64,000 nt of DNA from NCBI RefSeq assembly GCF_019042275.1, contig NZ_JAHQCW010000028.1, positions 17,676 to 81,675 of the forward strand, written 5' to 3'. Below the pieces are notes generated by a model that did no database searches, was not told where the DNA came from, and saw nothing but the letters and a program-made list of their open reading frames with translations. Origin of the DNA: Diplocloster agilis (lineage in GTDB: Bacteria; Bacillota; Clostridia; Lachnospirales; Lachnospiraceae). This document shows, one piece after another, positions 56,229 through 64,000 of this stretch. Positions within the stretch are counted from its first letter, which is position 1. Every line of letters begins with the position of its first letter. The position numbers were made by a program, and so were the translations under genes.

Positions 56229-57425
56229 TTACGGCGCTACGCTGGATTTCATCTGGCTGATCTCATCCTCCGACATCTCAAATGCGGACGGCACTTTGAT
56301 CTCGCCAGCCTGGATTTTGCCCTGAAGTTCTTCGACTTTGGATTTCATATCGGCGGTAGCGATGCCGTCATAAACTTCGTTGACAGCCAGACCCACCGCG
56401 TTTTCTTCCATTCCCAGAGCCTCTTCCTTGCCGTAAGGCAGGGTTCCTTCGATATGGCGCTTCACGGACAGAAGCAGTACCTGGTCGATATTCTTAAGCA
56501 CGGATGTGACGATCACTTTGGACTGGTCCGGCTGAGTCTCTTTTAACGCCATGGCCTGATCGGCGTCCACGCCGATGGCATAGCGCTCATTCTGAGCAGC
56601 CGCCTCGATCATTCCAAGACCTGCCTGAGCCGCTACGTTAAAAGCCACGCTGGAGCCGAGATTGAACTGCGCTTTGGCCAGATCTTTCGCTTTGGCGGTA
56701 TCGTTGAAATCTCCGATATAGGAGACCGCGACCTTGGTACCGGGTACGGTATCCTCTGCTCCCTGTATATATCCGACGATAAAGTCGTTCAGTACCGGGA
56801 TATCCATGGCAGCTACCACGCTGATCATCTTCTCTCCGTTGGACAGCGGCAGGCTGTCATCCGCCGCGATCATAGCGGCAAGGGCGCCGGCCAGATAGGA
56901 TGCCTCATTCTGTTTGAAGGAGATCGAGTACACATTGCTATAGTCCTCCTTGTCATAGGAAACCGCGGAGTCAAAGATAATGTACTTCTTATCCGGATAT
57001 TCCAGCGCGACTTTTTCCAGCACTTCCTGCATCTGGTAGGTTCCCACAATGATAATGTCGTAATCCTGGTCGGAAACCTCATAAAGCGTCGTCTCCCACA
57101 CCGTGTTGTCAAAGCCCATCTCGATTACATTCGTCTCGCATCCCAGTTCGTCTTTGATCAGTTTCATACCTGCGTTGGCGGAATCGAAGAAGGATTTGTC
57201 TCCTAAGTTTCCATTCAGCAGGCAGGCGATCTTGGGCAGATCCTTGCCCTCCTCGGGCGCTTTGGATTCCTCCGGCTTCGCCGCCTCACCGGCGTCTTCT
57301 TTTTTTGTATCATCCGCTGCCGCACCGTTTGTTTCCTGCGGCGCAGGCTCACTCTTGCTCTGGCATCCCGCCAGCATACCACAGATCATGATTACCGCCA
57401 AAAACATTGAAAATAACCTTCTCAT
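56229..57425 (-). CDS. BMP-family nucleoside-binding lipoprotein
   Basis: A 398-residue lipoprotein with lipobox LAGC (Cys21) and a Glu/Ala/Pro-rich linker. The body matches basic-membrane-protein receptors (ACLLNGNLGDKSFFDSANAG; GVDADQAMALKETQP near the C-terminal third), a family that binds purine nucleosides. It lies 31 bp after the nucleoside-hydrolase gene and before the ATPase. Confidence 0.92.
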   Translation of the reverse strand: MRRLFSMFLAVIMICGMLAGCQSKSEPAPQETNGAAADDTKKEDAGEAAKPEESKAPEEGKDLPKIACLLNGNLGDKSFFDSANAGMKLIKDELGCETNVIEMGFDNTVWETTLYEVSDQDYDIIIVGTYQMQEVLEKVALEYPDKKYIIFDSAVSYDKEDYSNVYSISFKQNEASYLAGALAAMIAADDSLPLSNGEKMISVVAAMDIPVLNDFIVGYIQGAEDTVPGTKVAVSYIGDFNDTAKAKDLAKAQFNLGSSVAFNVAAQAGLGMIEAAAQNERYAIGVDADQAMALKETQPDQSKVIVTSVLKNIDQVLLLSVKRHIEGTLPYGKEEALGMEENAVGLAVNEVYDGIATADMKSKVEELQGKIQAGEIKVPSAFEMSEDEISQMKSSVAP

Positions 57426-57456
57426 ACTTTTTCCTCCTTCCGGCTGTCCGCCTGGA

Positions 57457-58407
57457 TCACTTCTTGGATTGATAAGTTTTCTGCATATGTTCCTGAATCA
57501 TCTGTACAAACAATTCCCGGTCAACTTTAACAGAGAGATAGCAGTTTGGTTCATGCCCGGTGATTCCCCACAGATCCGCCACCGTTTCCCCCAAGGTAAG
57601 CGGATCATTCACGGAAATATCCAGGTAAGTCTTCTGGTACTGAATCAGATTTTCATCGATCAAAACCCCAACGCAGAGCGCGTCGTGAATCGGACAGGCC
57701 TTGAATCCAAAGTGCTGCACATGTGTGGAGCTGAAAAAGTCCAGCAGCTTTGCGACGATATCACTGATCTTGTCTCCCTGCGCACGCAGCCTTTCGATGT
57801 CCTCCTCATAAAAAACTGCCTTCATAGATATATCCAGGGTGTTCAGATAAATGTTGCAGCCGCTGGCAAAAACTATTTTGGCTGCTTCAGGGTCCACATA
57901 GATGTTAAATTCTGCCGCTGAGGTGATATTTCCCGGATCGTTAACCGCCCCGCCCATGATAATGATTCGCTCGATTTTCTCTTTGATATCCGGCGCTTTT
58001 ATAAGAGCCATAGCGATATTGGTCAGGGGGCCTGTGGGAATCAGGATGATTTTCTCCTCGCTTTCCCGCAGGGTCCGGATGATGAAGTCCACCCCATGCT
58101 CTTCTTTAACGGGAGTTACGGGATCCGGAAGCTTGGGGCCGCCAAGGCCGTCCTCCCCATGGATAATGGCTCCGGTCAGCCGGTAGAGATCCCGCATCAT
58201 CGGGCGGCTGCATCCCGCGTAGACATCCACATCGGTCACACCTGCGTAGTCCAGAATCTTCCTCGCATTGCGGGTCGTATTTTCCAGTTCGCTGTTGCCG
58301 GCCACTGTGGTAACGCCCAGAAGCTCAATATCGTCCGCTCTGGAAGCCAGCAGCAGGGCGATCGCGTCATCATGGCCGGGATCGCAGTCCATAATTACTT
58401 TTTTCAT
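57457..58407 (-). CDS. inosine-uridine-type nucleoside hydrolase
   Basis: A 316-residue IU-NH protein that splits ribonucleosides into base and ribose. DCDPGHDDAIALLLA near the N-terminus supplies the calcium-binding Asp residues. IPTGPLTNIAMAL and CPIHDALCVG, with the catalytic His and last Asp, are present. It stands directly upstream of the nucleoside transporter genes, so imported nucleosides are likely cleaved at once. The released ribose could feed the kinase of the neighbouring operon. Confidence 0.93.
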   Translation of the reverse strand: MKKVIMDCDPGHDDAIALLLASRADDIELLGVTTVAGNSELENTTRNARKILDYAGVTDVDVYAGCSRPMMRDLYRLTGAIIHGEDGLGGPKLPDPVTPVKEEHGVDFIIRTLRESEEKIILIPTGPLTNIAMALIKAPDIKEKIERIIIMGGAVNDPGNITSAAEFNIYVDPEAAKIVFASGCNIYLNTLDISMKAVFYEEDIERLRAQGDKISDIVAKLLDFFSSTHVQHFGFKACPIHDALCVGVLIDENLIQYQKTYLDISVNDPLTLGETVADLWGITGHEPNCYLSVKVDRELFVQMIQEHMQKTYQSKK

Positions 58408-58495
58408 GTCATACCTCCTGTAGAGTATTTATCCGGCAGATGTAAAACTCCTCTCCGCCATTGAAATCTAACGGCCGCGCGTAACCGGTAGAATT

Positions 58496-59176
58496 TCACA
58501 CTTCTTCTAATATATTGGCAGTCAGCTGTTCTAACTGCTCCTGTTGTATCACGATCTTCCCCCGTTCCACCATGATGAGCCCCTCCTCTTTCAGGGCGGT
58601 CACTGCCCGGTTGATGGTTCGCACACTGACTCCGCAGGCCTCCGCCAGTTCTTCCCTGGTATCGCTGATCCTGCCCTGACCGTGCTGCGCCAGCAGCATT
58701 TTTAACCGCCGGTCCGCAGACATGTATTGATACTGTACGGTAGACGCGCTGGCCCGGTACAGCTTTTCCGCCAGTACCATCGCCAGCTTTTCACTGATAA
58801 TGCGGTCGCTGCGGATCCAGTTCCGGAACACGTGGAGCGGTACCTCCAGCAAGGCGCATGCGGTAAACGCCTTAGCGCTGTATATCAGATTATGTATATT
58901 CAGCATGGCTTCCATCTCTCCGACGGTAGATCCCTCCTGGACGAACACCACGCACATCTCATTTCCATTTATATTGCTGCTGGAGATTATTACGCTGCCG
59001 CGCAGCACAAGGTAGACATAACGGATCTCCCAGCCCCGGCGGAAGATGATATCGCCCCTCTCATACTCTACCGGCCTGCACAGATTCAGCTGTTCAACCG
59101 GCAGATTCCGGATCCATTCCCGGATTACCGGGTATTTCTCCATCAATTTTCTGTTTCTGATATCCAAAGACTCCAT
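58496..59176 (-). CDS. Crp/Fnr-family regulator
   Basis: A 226-residue regulator with an N-terminal cyclic-nucleotide-binding-like domain (about 25-140) and a C-terminal Crp-type helix-turn-helix (ISDTREELAEACGVSVRTIN, then RAVTALKEEG). No Fnr-type Cys cluster is seen. It is 88 bp upstream of the nucleoside hydrolase, same strand, and likely controls the operon. A palindrome overlaps its own -10 box. Confidence 0.88.
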   Translation of the reverse strand: MESLDIRNRKLMEKYPVIREWIRNLPVEQLNLCRPVEYERGDIIFRRGWEIRYVYLVLRGSVIISSSNINGNEMCVVFVQEGSTVGEMEAMLNIHNLIYSAKAFTACALLEVPLHVFRNWIRSDRIISEKLAMVLAEKLYRASASTVQYQYMSADRRLKMLLAQHGQGRISDTREELAEACGVSVRTINRAVTALKEEGLIMVERGKIVIQQEQLEQLTANILEEV

Positions 59177-59210
59177 AGAAACAACGCCCTTTCTTTTTTG
59201 CCGCTTTTGT

Positions 59211-59249
59211 ATGTTACGTTATTATAACATCGGGTTCCTATTTTGTCCC
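59211..59249 (-). promoter_or_regulatory. promoter of the Crp-type gene with overlapping palindrome
   Basis: On the minus strand -35 GGGACA (59244-59249) and -10 TATAAT (59221-59226) are 17 bp apart. ATGTTA-N8-TAACAT (59211-59230) is a perfect inverted repeat that covers the -10 box, a plausible autoregulatory site. Confidence 0.6.
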
Positions 59250-59389
59250 TGCCGTCCTTTCTTACGCCTCTATTTGCTTTGATTATAACAGTATTAAGAT
59301 TTCCGCAAAAAGGACACGTGTCATGTTTTTTGAGAGTATTTGCATAAATATTTCTTCCTTTTTCGCGTTTTCAAAGTAAATTGTCACAA

Positions 59390-59430
59390 AAAAAGCTGTG
59401 ACAGCACCTAACGATGCCTCACAGCTTTTA
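59390..59430 (-). terminator. terminator of the small membrane protein gene
   Basis: TCACAGCTTT (59419-59428) and AAAGCTGTGA (59392-59401) form a 10-bp stem. On the minus strand a T run follows. Confidence 0.8.
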
Positions 59431-59447
59431 TAACTGAAAGTGAACAT

Positions 59448-59621
59448 TCACGTATAACAATCCCCGCCGCACGCTTCTAATCTCATGGCTATCCTTTTTC
59501 CGAAGCTGAAAAGAATGGTCGTGAGAAAAAGCAAGCCGCCCATGATGCATACCAGCAGCAAGGGTATGGCATATAGGATCAGATAGCCTGCCCTACGGAT
59601 CCATTTCACGAATGTCTTCAT
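59448..59621 (-). CDS. small membrane protein, unknown
   Basis: A 57-residue protein starting MKTFVKWIRRAGYLILYAIP, with GGAGG 8 bases before the ATG at 59621. One or two hydrophobic segments (about 13-42) follow a basic N-terminus, and the tail has CGGDC. It is a separate unit with its own terminator. I do not recognise it. Confidence 0.6.
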   Translation of the reverse strand: MKTFVKWIRRAGYLILYAIPLLLVCIMGGLLFLTTILFSFGKRIAMRLEACGGDCYT

Positions 59622-59757
59622 CTGTATTACCTCCGTTCTCACTTGATTCGTTTCATAAGTCTATCATAGCCAAGAACCGATGAAGCCGCCATAATTTTAG
59701 CTTACAATTTCAGGATTCAGACTTACAATTTCGTAAGATACGGAAAATAAAACCACA

Positions 59758-60162
59758 TCAGCCTTCCAAAATCTTTACATAAAAACTTCTGTGTCTCGGG
59801 CCGTCAAACTCGCAGAAATAGATATTCTGCCAGGTACCCAGTATCAGCCTGCCGTCTTCCACAATCAACGTCTGGGACGCTCCCACCGCCGCTGATTTCA
59901 TATGGGCATGGGAGTTTCCTTCAAAATGCCGGTACTCCCGGTCCTGTGTAGGAAATACCTTTTCATACCCGTAGATCATATCCCGGCATACATCCGGGTC
60001 CGCGTTTTCATTCATCATGATTCCGGCTGTGGTATGGGGACAATATACCACAACGATTCCCTCCTGTATTCCGCTTTTCCGGATATCTTCCTGAACCCGC
60101 GGGGTGATATCCAAAAGCGCCTGCCTTTTATCCACTTCCAGCGTATGCTTAAATACTTTCAT
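59758..60162 (-). CDS. yjbQ: YjbQ/UPF0047 family protein
   Basis: A 134-residue protein of the YjbQ family. The long upstream frame is not real; MKVFKHTLEVDKRQALLDIT with GGAAGG before the ATG at 60162 is the family start. VVVYCPHTTAGIMMNENADP and HMKSAAVGAS, with conserved His residues, are present, as is GTWQNIYFCEFDGPR near the end. Members complement thiamine-phosphate synthesis weakly; the true role is unsettled. Confidence 0.93.
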   Translation of the reverse strand: MKVFKHTLEVDKRQALLDITPRVQEDIRKSGIQEGIVVVYCPHTTAGIMMNENADPDVCRDMIYGYEKVFPTQDREYRHFEGNSHAHMKSAAVGASQTLIVEDGRLILGTWQNIYFCEFDGPRHRSFYVKILEG

Positions 60163-60220
60163 CCGATACCTTCCTCTCTCAAATATGACCGCATCTTGAT
60201 TAACTTTATATTCTTCCTTG

Positions 60221-61498
60221 TCAGCCTTCGCCGTTTTCCAGCTCCCGCGCAATTGCCAGATAATAATGCCGGCCGTTGGCGCTGGTCTCTTCCTCCGCCC
60301 GCTTTCTGAGCGCTTCCGCCTTACGTCCGCGCACACCGTCCGTCTCTTTCCCGTCAGCCGTCAAAAGATCACATAGCTCCAGACACCACTGGTACTCTCC
60401 GTCTCTCATGGCTTCCTCTATCGCTTTTTCCACAGCCTGCGGGCCGCCCATCAGGGAAATGGTCTTTCCGGCGCGTTCCTTTTCAGAAAGCGGATGCAGA
60501 TTGGTCGGATTGCCGTCAAACCATCCCAGATAAGCGGTAAAAATCGCACGCACGGTCCAGTCCACACAGCCATAGAATTCCCCCAGATAGGGAAGCTGCG
60601 CATATTCCTTTGGAAGCTTTATTTCCGCGGCCAGCCGGTCCTCGCTTTTTCCTTCGTTCATCCCGGCCAGGGTCTGCGTGAGCACATAATCGATGGCCCC
60701 TATGAAATTCCCCAATACCTCCCGGATCTGCTCCTGTCCTGTCAGCGGGGCCGTATGCCCAGGCAGCAGATAACGGGCCGGATAAGCTTTCAGGGTCTCA
60801 AGGCTTTGCAGCCACGCCGTAATATCCCGATACTGGCTTCCCCGGATCGCGTAGAGATTCGGCCAGCACCCATAGTAGTTATCTCCGCAGCACAGGACCG
60901 CCTTTTCAGGAAGCCACACCGCCATCTGATCCTCCGTCTCTCCCGGAAGCCTGACCAACTCGAGGCGCACTCCATCGATCGTCCGCTCTACCCTATCCTC
61001 CTGATACACTGTGTCCGGCGGCACGAAAGCGGGCTTCTCCCCGTAGGCAACCCCTTCCCGGATTCCAATTCCCTGGGAAATATTTTCTTCATCCGTCAGC
61101 GCATAACCGAACTGGCGCGCGCCCCGAAGATTCTGGATGTCCCGCAACATCTGCGTGCGCGCAAGAGGCGGCGTCTTGGGGGCAAAAGCGATAATCTCCG
61201 GAGCTGATCCCATAAACGCGCCGGCGCCTCCCCGATGATCCGGATGCCCGTGTGTATATAGGATGGTTCTGACTTCTTTTTTCGTCTCCCGCTTGATGAT
61301 ATCCAAGAGCCGCTTTCCCCGTTCCAGGCTATCCAGGGTATCAATCAGAATCACGCTGGACTCCGCTTCAATAAACACCGCGTTGCTGTGGCCCACCCCC
61401 AGCACATGCCAGACTTTGTCCGTGACCTGCGTTATCCGCTCCTGATAGCTCCTCTCTGTAAATTCCCGCAATTTTTCCTGTCCGCTTTTTTTATTCAT
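60221..61498 (-). CDS. metallo-beta-lactamase-fold alkylsulfatase-like hydrolase
   Basis: About 425 residues starting at the ATG at 61498 with AGGAG upstream. The metal motif YTHGHPDHRGGAGAF lies near residue 85, followed by VLCCGDNYYGCWPN and LLPGHTAPL. The C-terminal part has the helical dimer domain of SdsA1-type alkylsulfatases. The family cleaves alkyl sulfate esters in the presence of two zinc ions. No signal peptide is seen, so it acts in the cytoplasm. YjbQ follows 58 bp downstream. Confidence 0.82.
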   Translation of the reverse strand: MNKKSGQEKLREFTERSYQERITQVTDKVWHVLGVGHSNAVFIEAESSVILIDTLDSLERGKRLLDIIKRETKKEVRTILYTHGHPDHRGGAGAFMGSAPEIIAFAPKTPPLARTQMLRDIQNLRGARQFGYALTDEENISQGIGIREGVAYGEKPAFVPPDTVYQEDRVERTIDGVRLELVRLPGETEDQMAVWLPEKAVLCCGDNYYGCWPNLYAIRGSQYRDITAWLQSLETLKAYPARYLLPGHTAPLTGQEQIREVLGNFIGAIDYVLTQTLAGMNEGKSEDRLAAEIKLPKEYAQLPYLGEFYGCVDWTVRAIFTAYLGWFDGNPTNLHPLSEKERAGKTISLMGGPQAVEKAIEEAMRDGEYQWCLELCDLLTADGKETDGVRGRKAEALRKRAEEETSANGRHYYLAIARELENGEG

Positions 61499-61596
61499 AA
61501 TGGTTACACTCCTGCTCATATCACAATTTTATTCTCTCTGCATGCCGGAAACCGGCATGGAAAAGCCGGAACATTTCCGAAACACCGGTTTACGCT

Positions 61597-62544
61597 TTAA
61601 ATCTTTAAAAACTGGTCCAGCGACAGCTGCGTTTCCCGATCCGATTTCACCCTTCTATCCCGAATCACATCGCCCAGCCGGATCTCATCCTCCAGCAGCG
61701 GAGAACTTTTGTGATCCTCGCAGGCCGTCTGCCCTTCCCGGCTTTTATGGCCCGCGTAGCAGTACACACACCGGTTTTGGCAGGTGTGGTAAGCGCCGAT
61801 ATCTATGCTGGCGTCACATCCGCAGAATTTGCGCTGCCCCGTATCCTTTCCGGTGCTTAAAGGCTCGCCGGCGATCCGCCCAAGAAGCGATGCATCGATA
61901 CACTTTCCATGCCGGATTCCATATGCTTCATAATCCCCGGCTTCCGCGCAGGTCTCCACGTCAAGTCCATACTCGGACGCAATCTTCCCGATCTGCCGGG
62001 CCAATTGCTCCATCTGCCCCGCTTCCGGCTCCTGAACTGCGCTTCGGGCCAAGCGCCCTTGAATATTTGTATACGGGTCAAGGAAACTTATGACTACCTT
62101 CCGGGTATATGCCGCCAGCTTTTCCGCCAGACGTCCGAACAGTTCCTGGTGTCTTAAAACCGTATACTCAGGCGTTACCAGGATCGGATCATAACGCCAG
62201 ATCACCCGTTCGCGCCCTGCGTATTCCGACAGCTCCTGAAACACCGGCACTAAACCCGTCTCTTTATCCGGCAGCCCCGGTTCCAACTCCGTCCCGTATC
62301 CGTTCAGGGTAAACTGAAAATAATAAGGAAATTCTTCCAGCTCCCCCAGCCGTTTCAACATCGGGCTGGGATTCTTCGTCCAGAAAACGAACCCATCCAC
62401 CACGTCCCTGGAAAGGGAGATCCTGCTCACGTCCCCGGGCCGGAAAGGATTTCTCACACAGACCATCCGTTCTTTCAAACGTTCGAAAAACCAATCCGAG
62501 TAATAATTGGGAATATCTGTTCTTCGGCTGGCGCTGATAATCAT
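61597..62544 (-). CDS. DUF1848 protein, intact
   Basis: A 315-residue DUF1848 protein starting MIISASRRTDIPNYYSDWFF at the ATG at 62544, with GGAGG 11 bases upstream; the GTG at 62556 lies inside the ribosome site. FVFWTKNPSPMLKRL and VIWRYDPILVT are family motifs. The C-terminal CGCDASIDIGAYHTC and CVYCYAGH form a Cys cluster like those of radical-SAM or other iron-sulfur proteins. It is GC-rich, unlike the broken copy at 28.2 kb. The function is unknown. Confidence 0.85.
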   Translation of the reverse strand: MIISASRRTDIPNYYSDWFFERLKERMVCVRNPFRPGDVSRISLSRDVVDGFVFWTKNPSPMLKRLGELEEFPYYFQFTLNGYGTELEPGLPDKETGLVPVFQELSEYAGRERVIWRYDPILVTPEYTVLRHQELFGRLAEKLAAYTRKVVISFLDPYTNIQGRLARSAVQEPEAGQMEQLARQIGKIASEYGLDVETCAEAGDYEAYGIRHGKCIDASLLGRIAGEPLSTGKDTGQRKFCGCDASIDIGAYHTCQNRCVYCYAGHKSREGQTACEDHKSSPLLEDEIRLGDVIRDRRVKSDRETQLSLDQFLKI

Positions 62545-62621
62545 CTTTTCTCCCACCTCCTGCTGCGTCCATACGTTGTATATAGTTTAATCCCTGCCGC
62601 TTATCCTGTCAAACAGCTCTC

Positions 62622-62666
62622 CGACGCACATGTCTACGGCCCACATGTCTCCGGCCCACAGATACC
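62622..62666. repeat. three imperfect 15-bp tandem repeats
   Basis: Units begin at 62622, 62637 and 62652, with the core CGGCCCACATGTCT; the third diverges after nine bases. They lie in the gap before the dehydrogenase terminator and encode nothing obvious. Confidence 0.5.
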
Positions 62667-62730
62667 CATACCGAAGTCAGCAAGAAGCCAAAATCCTGAT
62701 CAGGCGGATTCCGGCAAGATATGGACAGAA

Positions 62731-62827
62731 AAATAGCGTAAAACGCGGAACGCCCTTGTACATCTATCCGTTCATACAACTGTAAAGCTGTACGCGCATA
62801 AGGGCGTTCCACATATTTACGCTATTT
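62731..62827. terminator. 97-bp long palindrome, probable terminator of the dehydrogenase
   Basis: AAATAGCGTAAA (62731-62742) pairs with TTTACGCTATTT (62816-62827), and GGAACGCCCTT (62747-62757) pairs with AAGGGCGTTCC (62800-62810). The inner loop is also partly palindromic. On the minus strand T residues follow. It ends 48 bp after the dehydrogenase stop. Its size also suits a small non-autonomous element. Confidence 0.5.
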
Positions 62828-62874
62828 AAAACCTCGCGGTTCCAATCCGGTAACCGTCTAAATCCAAAGTCTGA

Positions 62875-63636
62875 TTAAGGCCGAAGGCCCACACCGCCCT
62901 GGAGAGATATGGTCTCGCCAGTGATATAAGCCGCGTCATCCGTAGTCAGGAAAACACATACGCGTCCGATATCTTTTTCCGGATCTGCAAATCTCTGCAG
63001 AGGAATCTCATCAATGGTTTTCTTATACAGCTTCGGATATTCATCCTTCCACTTTTCCAACCCGGGTGTCATAGCCAGCGGGCATAACACATTGACATTA
63101 ATTCCGAATTCTCCCCACTCAGCCGCCGCCACACGGGATAATCCACGGATTCCCTCTTTGGCCGCCGCATAGGAAGACTGGCCGATCTTACCGGAAAGCC
63201 CGGCGCCGGACGCGAAATTAATCACGCAGCCCTTCGACTCCTTCAGATAGGGGAATGCCTCCCTCATATAGAAAAACGTGGCGTATAATCCGGTACCGAT
63301 CGCCAGATCAAAATCATCCTTTGTATGATCCGCCAGCATCACCCCAGACTTGGAGGCCTGCGCATTATTAACGAGACAGTCTAACTTACCGTACTTCTCA
63401 ATTACTTTTTCCACTACCCCTTTGACAGCCGCTTCGTCTCCGCCGTCTGCCGTTACCCACATTACTTCATTCCCATAATCCGCTTCCAGATTCTCGGCCG
63501 CCTCGATCAGAGTGCTCGCCGTACGGCCGGTGATCGCGAGCCGGGCTCCAGCCTCGGCAAATGCCTGCGCTATCCCATAGCCAATTCCACGTCCGCCGCC
63601 TGTAATCAGAACAACTTTTCCTTCCGCACTTAGCAT
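62875..63636 (-). CDS. short-chain dehydrogenase/reductase, second
   Basis: A 253-residue SDR starting MLSAEGKVVLITGGGRGIG at 63636, with GGAGAGG before the ATG; the frame to 63702 overlaps the promoter. TGGGRGIG binds the cofactor, and LVNNAQ stands where NNAG is usual. The catalytic YAAAK near residue 155 is intact. It is a single gene with its own promoter, operator-like palindrome and terminator. The substrate is unknown. Confidence 0.88.
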   Translation of the reverse strand: MLSAEGKVVLITGGGRGIGYGIAQAFAEAGARLAITGRTASTLIEAAENLEADYGNEVMWVTADGGDEAAVKGVVEKVIEKYGKLDCLVNNAQASKSGVMLADHTKDDFDLAIGTGLYATFFYMREAFPYLKESKGCVINFASGAGLSGKIGQSSYAAAKEGIRGLSRVAAAEWGEFGINVNVLCPLAMTPGLEKWKDEYPKLYKKTIDEIPLQRFADPEKDIGRVCVFLTTDDAAYITGETISLQGGVGLRP

Positions 63637-63666
63637 AAGAAACCTCTCCTTTAATCTTATTAGACT

Positions 63667-63722
63667 TTGATAAATTTTTATCAATCTTCTTATACTATAC
63701 ACCCGGAAGTGAAATAAAGCAA
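63667..63722 (-). promoter_or_regulatory. promoter and 18-bp operator-like palindrome of the dehydrogenase
   Basis: On the minus strand -35 TTGCTT (63717-63722) and -10 TATAGT (63694-63699) are 17 bp apart. Downstream, TTGATAAATTTTTATCAA (63667-63684) has two perfect 8-base arms. It lies in the 5' untranslated part, where a repressor could block transcription. No regulator gene adjoins within the window. Confidence 0.65.
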
Positions 63723-63779
63723 GGATTCCAGCCCTTCATTCAGGGCCAAACCTTGTACTTTTTTACGTACAAAAAATCC

Positions 63780-64000
63780 TCGCGTCTTACCCCACAATGC
63801 GGGTTCTTCCTCGGGTTTGGATATGCCCGCTGCTCAGGGCCGGTGTGTGTGTCTGCCGGTGTCCCGGAATGCTTCGGGCAGCCTGATTCTTTTGTGTCTC
63901 CCCGGGAGCGCGGAGGGCTTGCGCTGGCACCCGCTAAGTGAAATCGAAAAGCCGGGTTCAGGAACCGAGCCTATTCACCAGGAACACGTGATGTGTTCCC
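63780..64000. other. GC-rich hairpin-rich stretch without a gene
   Basis: I find no convincing coding frame here. Several short stems are visible, for example GGAACAC/GTGTTCC (63981-63999) and a GCCGG-rich set near 63839-63860. It could be the edge of a structured RNA gene or of leader DNA belonging to a gene beyond the window. I could not match it to a known RNA family. Confidence 0.3.

Noticed and set aside
57103..57921. Open frame of 272 codons on the plus strand
   Set aside because: It spans two real minus-strand genes (binding protein and nucleoside hydrolase) antisense, and looks like chance.
60494..61207. Open frame of 237 codons on the plus strand
   Set aside because: It is a shadow of the alkylsulfatase-like gene on the other strand.
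62622..62666. Short tandem repeats as a possible CRISPR
   Set aside because: Repeats are 15 bp, adjoin without spacers, and no cas genes are near. No CRISPR array was seen anywhere in the window.
62609..62812. Arg/His-rich open frame on the minus strand
   Set aside because: It arises from the 15-bp tandem repeats and the long palindrome; no ribosome site.

Overview
The window looks like chromosome of a Gram-positive gut anaerobe of the class Clostridia, most probably Lachnospiraceae (Enterocloster, Hungatella or Lachnoclostridium type). This is an inference from strong AGGAGG ribosome sites, lipobox-type substrate-binding proteins, several ribose/nucleoside-type ABC operons, and families common in that group (DUF1836, YerC/TrpR-like, DUF1848, PucR). 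The housekeeping parts are moderately GC-rich. The stretch from about 12.6 to 30 kb is clearly AT-rich and full of gene remnants, so it reads as an acquired island.

Layout. 1-6 kb: the start of an SF1B helicase that runs off the left edge, then a heterodimeric ABC exporter. 6-12.6 kb: a LacI-controlled ribose-type sugar operon (ATPase, permease, binding protein, mutarotase, short-chain dehydrogenase) with a perfect 14-bp operator and a near-identical copy in the regulator's own promoter. 12.6-30.3 kb: the island. It holds a Gabija-like pair (OLD nuclease plus UvrD-like helicase), a decayed tyrosine recombinase, a promoter-XRE-nuclease-like-SMC-like-TIR/STAND gene row that is a candidate defence operon, a decayed large serine recombinase, a complete IS66 element with perfect ends and target duplication, and two neighbouring frameshifted genes (DUF1848 and a methyltransferase-like protein). 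Besides the intact rlmD at 30.3 kb there are two extra rlmD-like 3' ends, at 18.3 kb and 28.0 kb. I infer that elements have repeatedly entered at the 3' end of rlmD.

30-43 kb: core-type genes. These are rlmD, a small acidic-tailed membrane protein, pcrA, an SPFH/PspA envelope-stress pair, DUF1836, a YerC-like regulator, two tandem PHP phosphoesterases, an orphan NMT1-type binding protein, an Asp/Glu racemase-family protein lacking one catalytic cysteine, DUF2809, and a frameshifted NERD protein.

43-51 kb: an eight-gene GntR-led operon combining a ribose-type transporter with two permeases, a PfkB kinase, an ADP-ribosylglycohydrolase-fold enzyme and an ureidoglycolate-lyase-like protein. It may salvage an N-glycosidic compound. 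51-59 kb: a PucR regulator facing a BMP-type nucleoside uptake operon with a nucleoside hydrolase and a Crp/Fnr regulator. 59-64 kb: a small membrane protein, YjbQ, an alkylsulfatase-type metallo-beta-lactamase-fold protein, an intact DUF1848 protein, a second short-chain dehydrogenase with its promoter and operator, and a GC-rich, hairpin-rich stretch at the right edge. I saw no tRNA, rRNA or CRISPR array.
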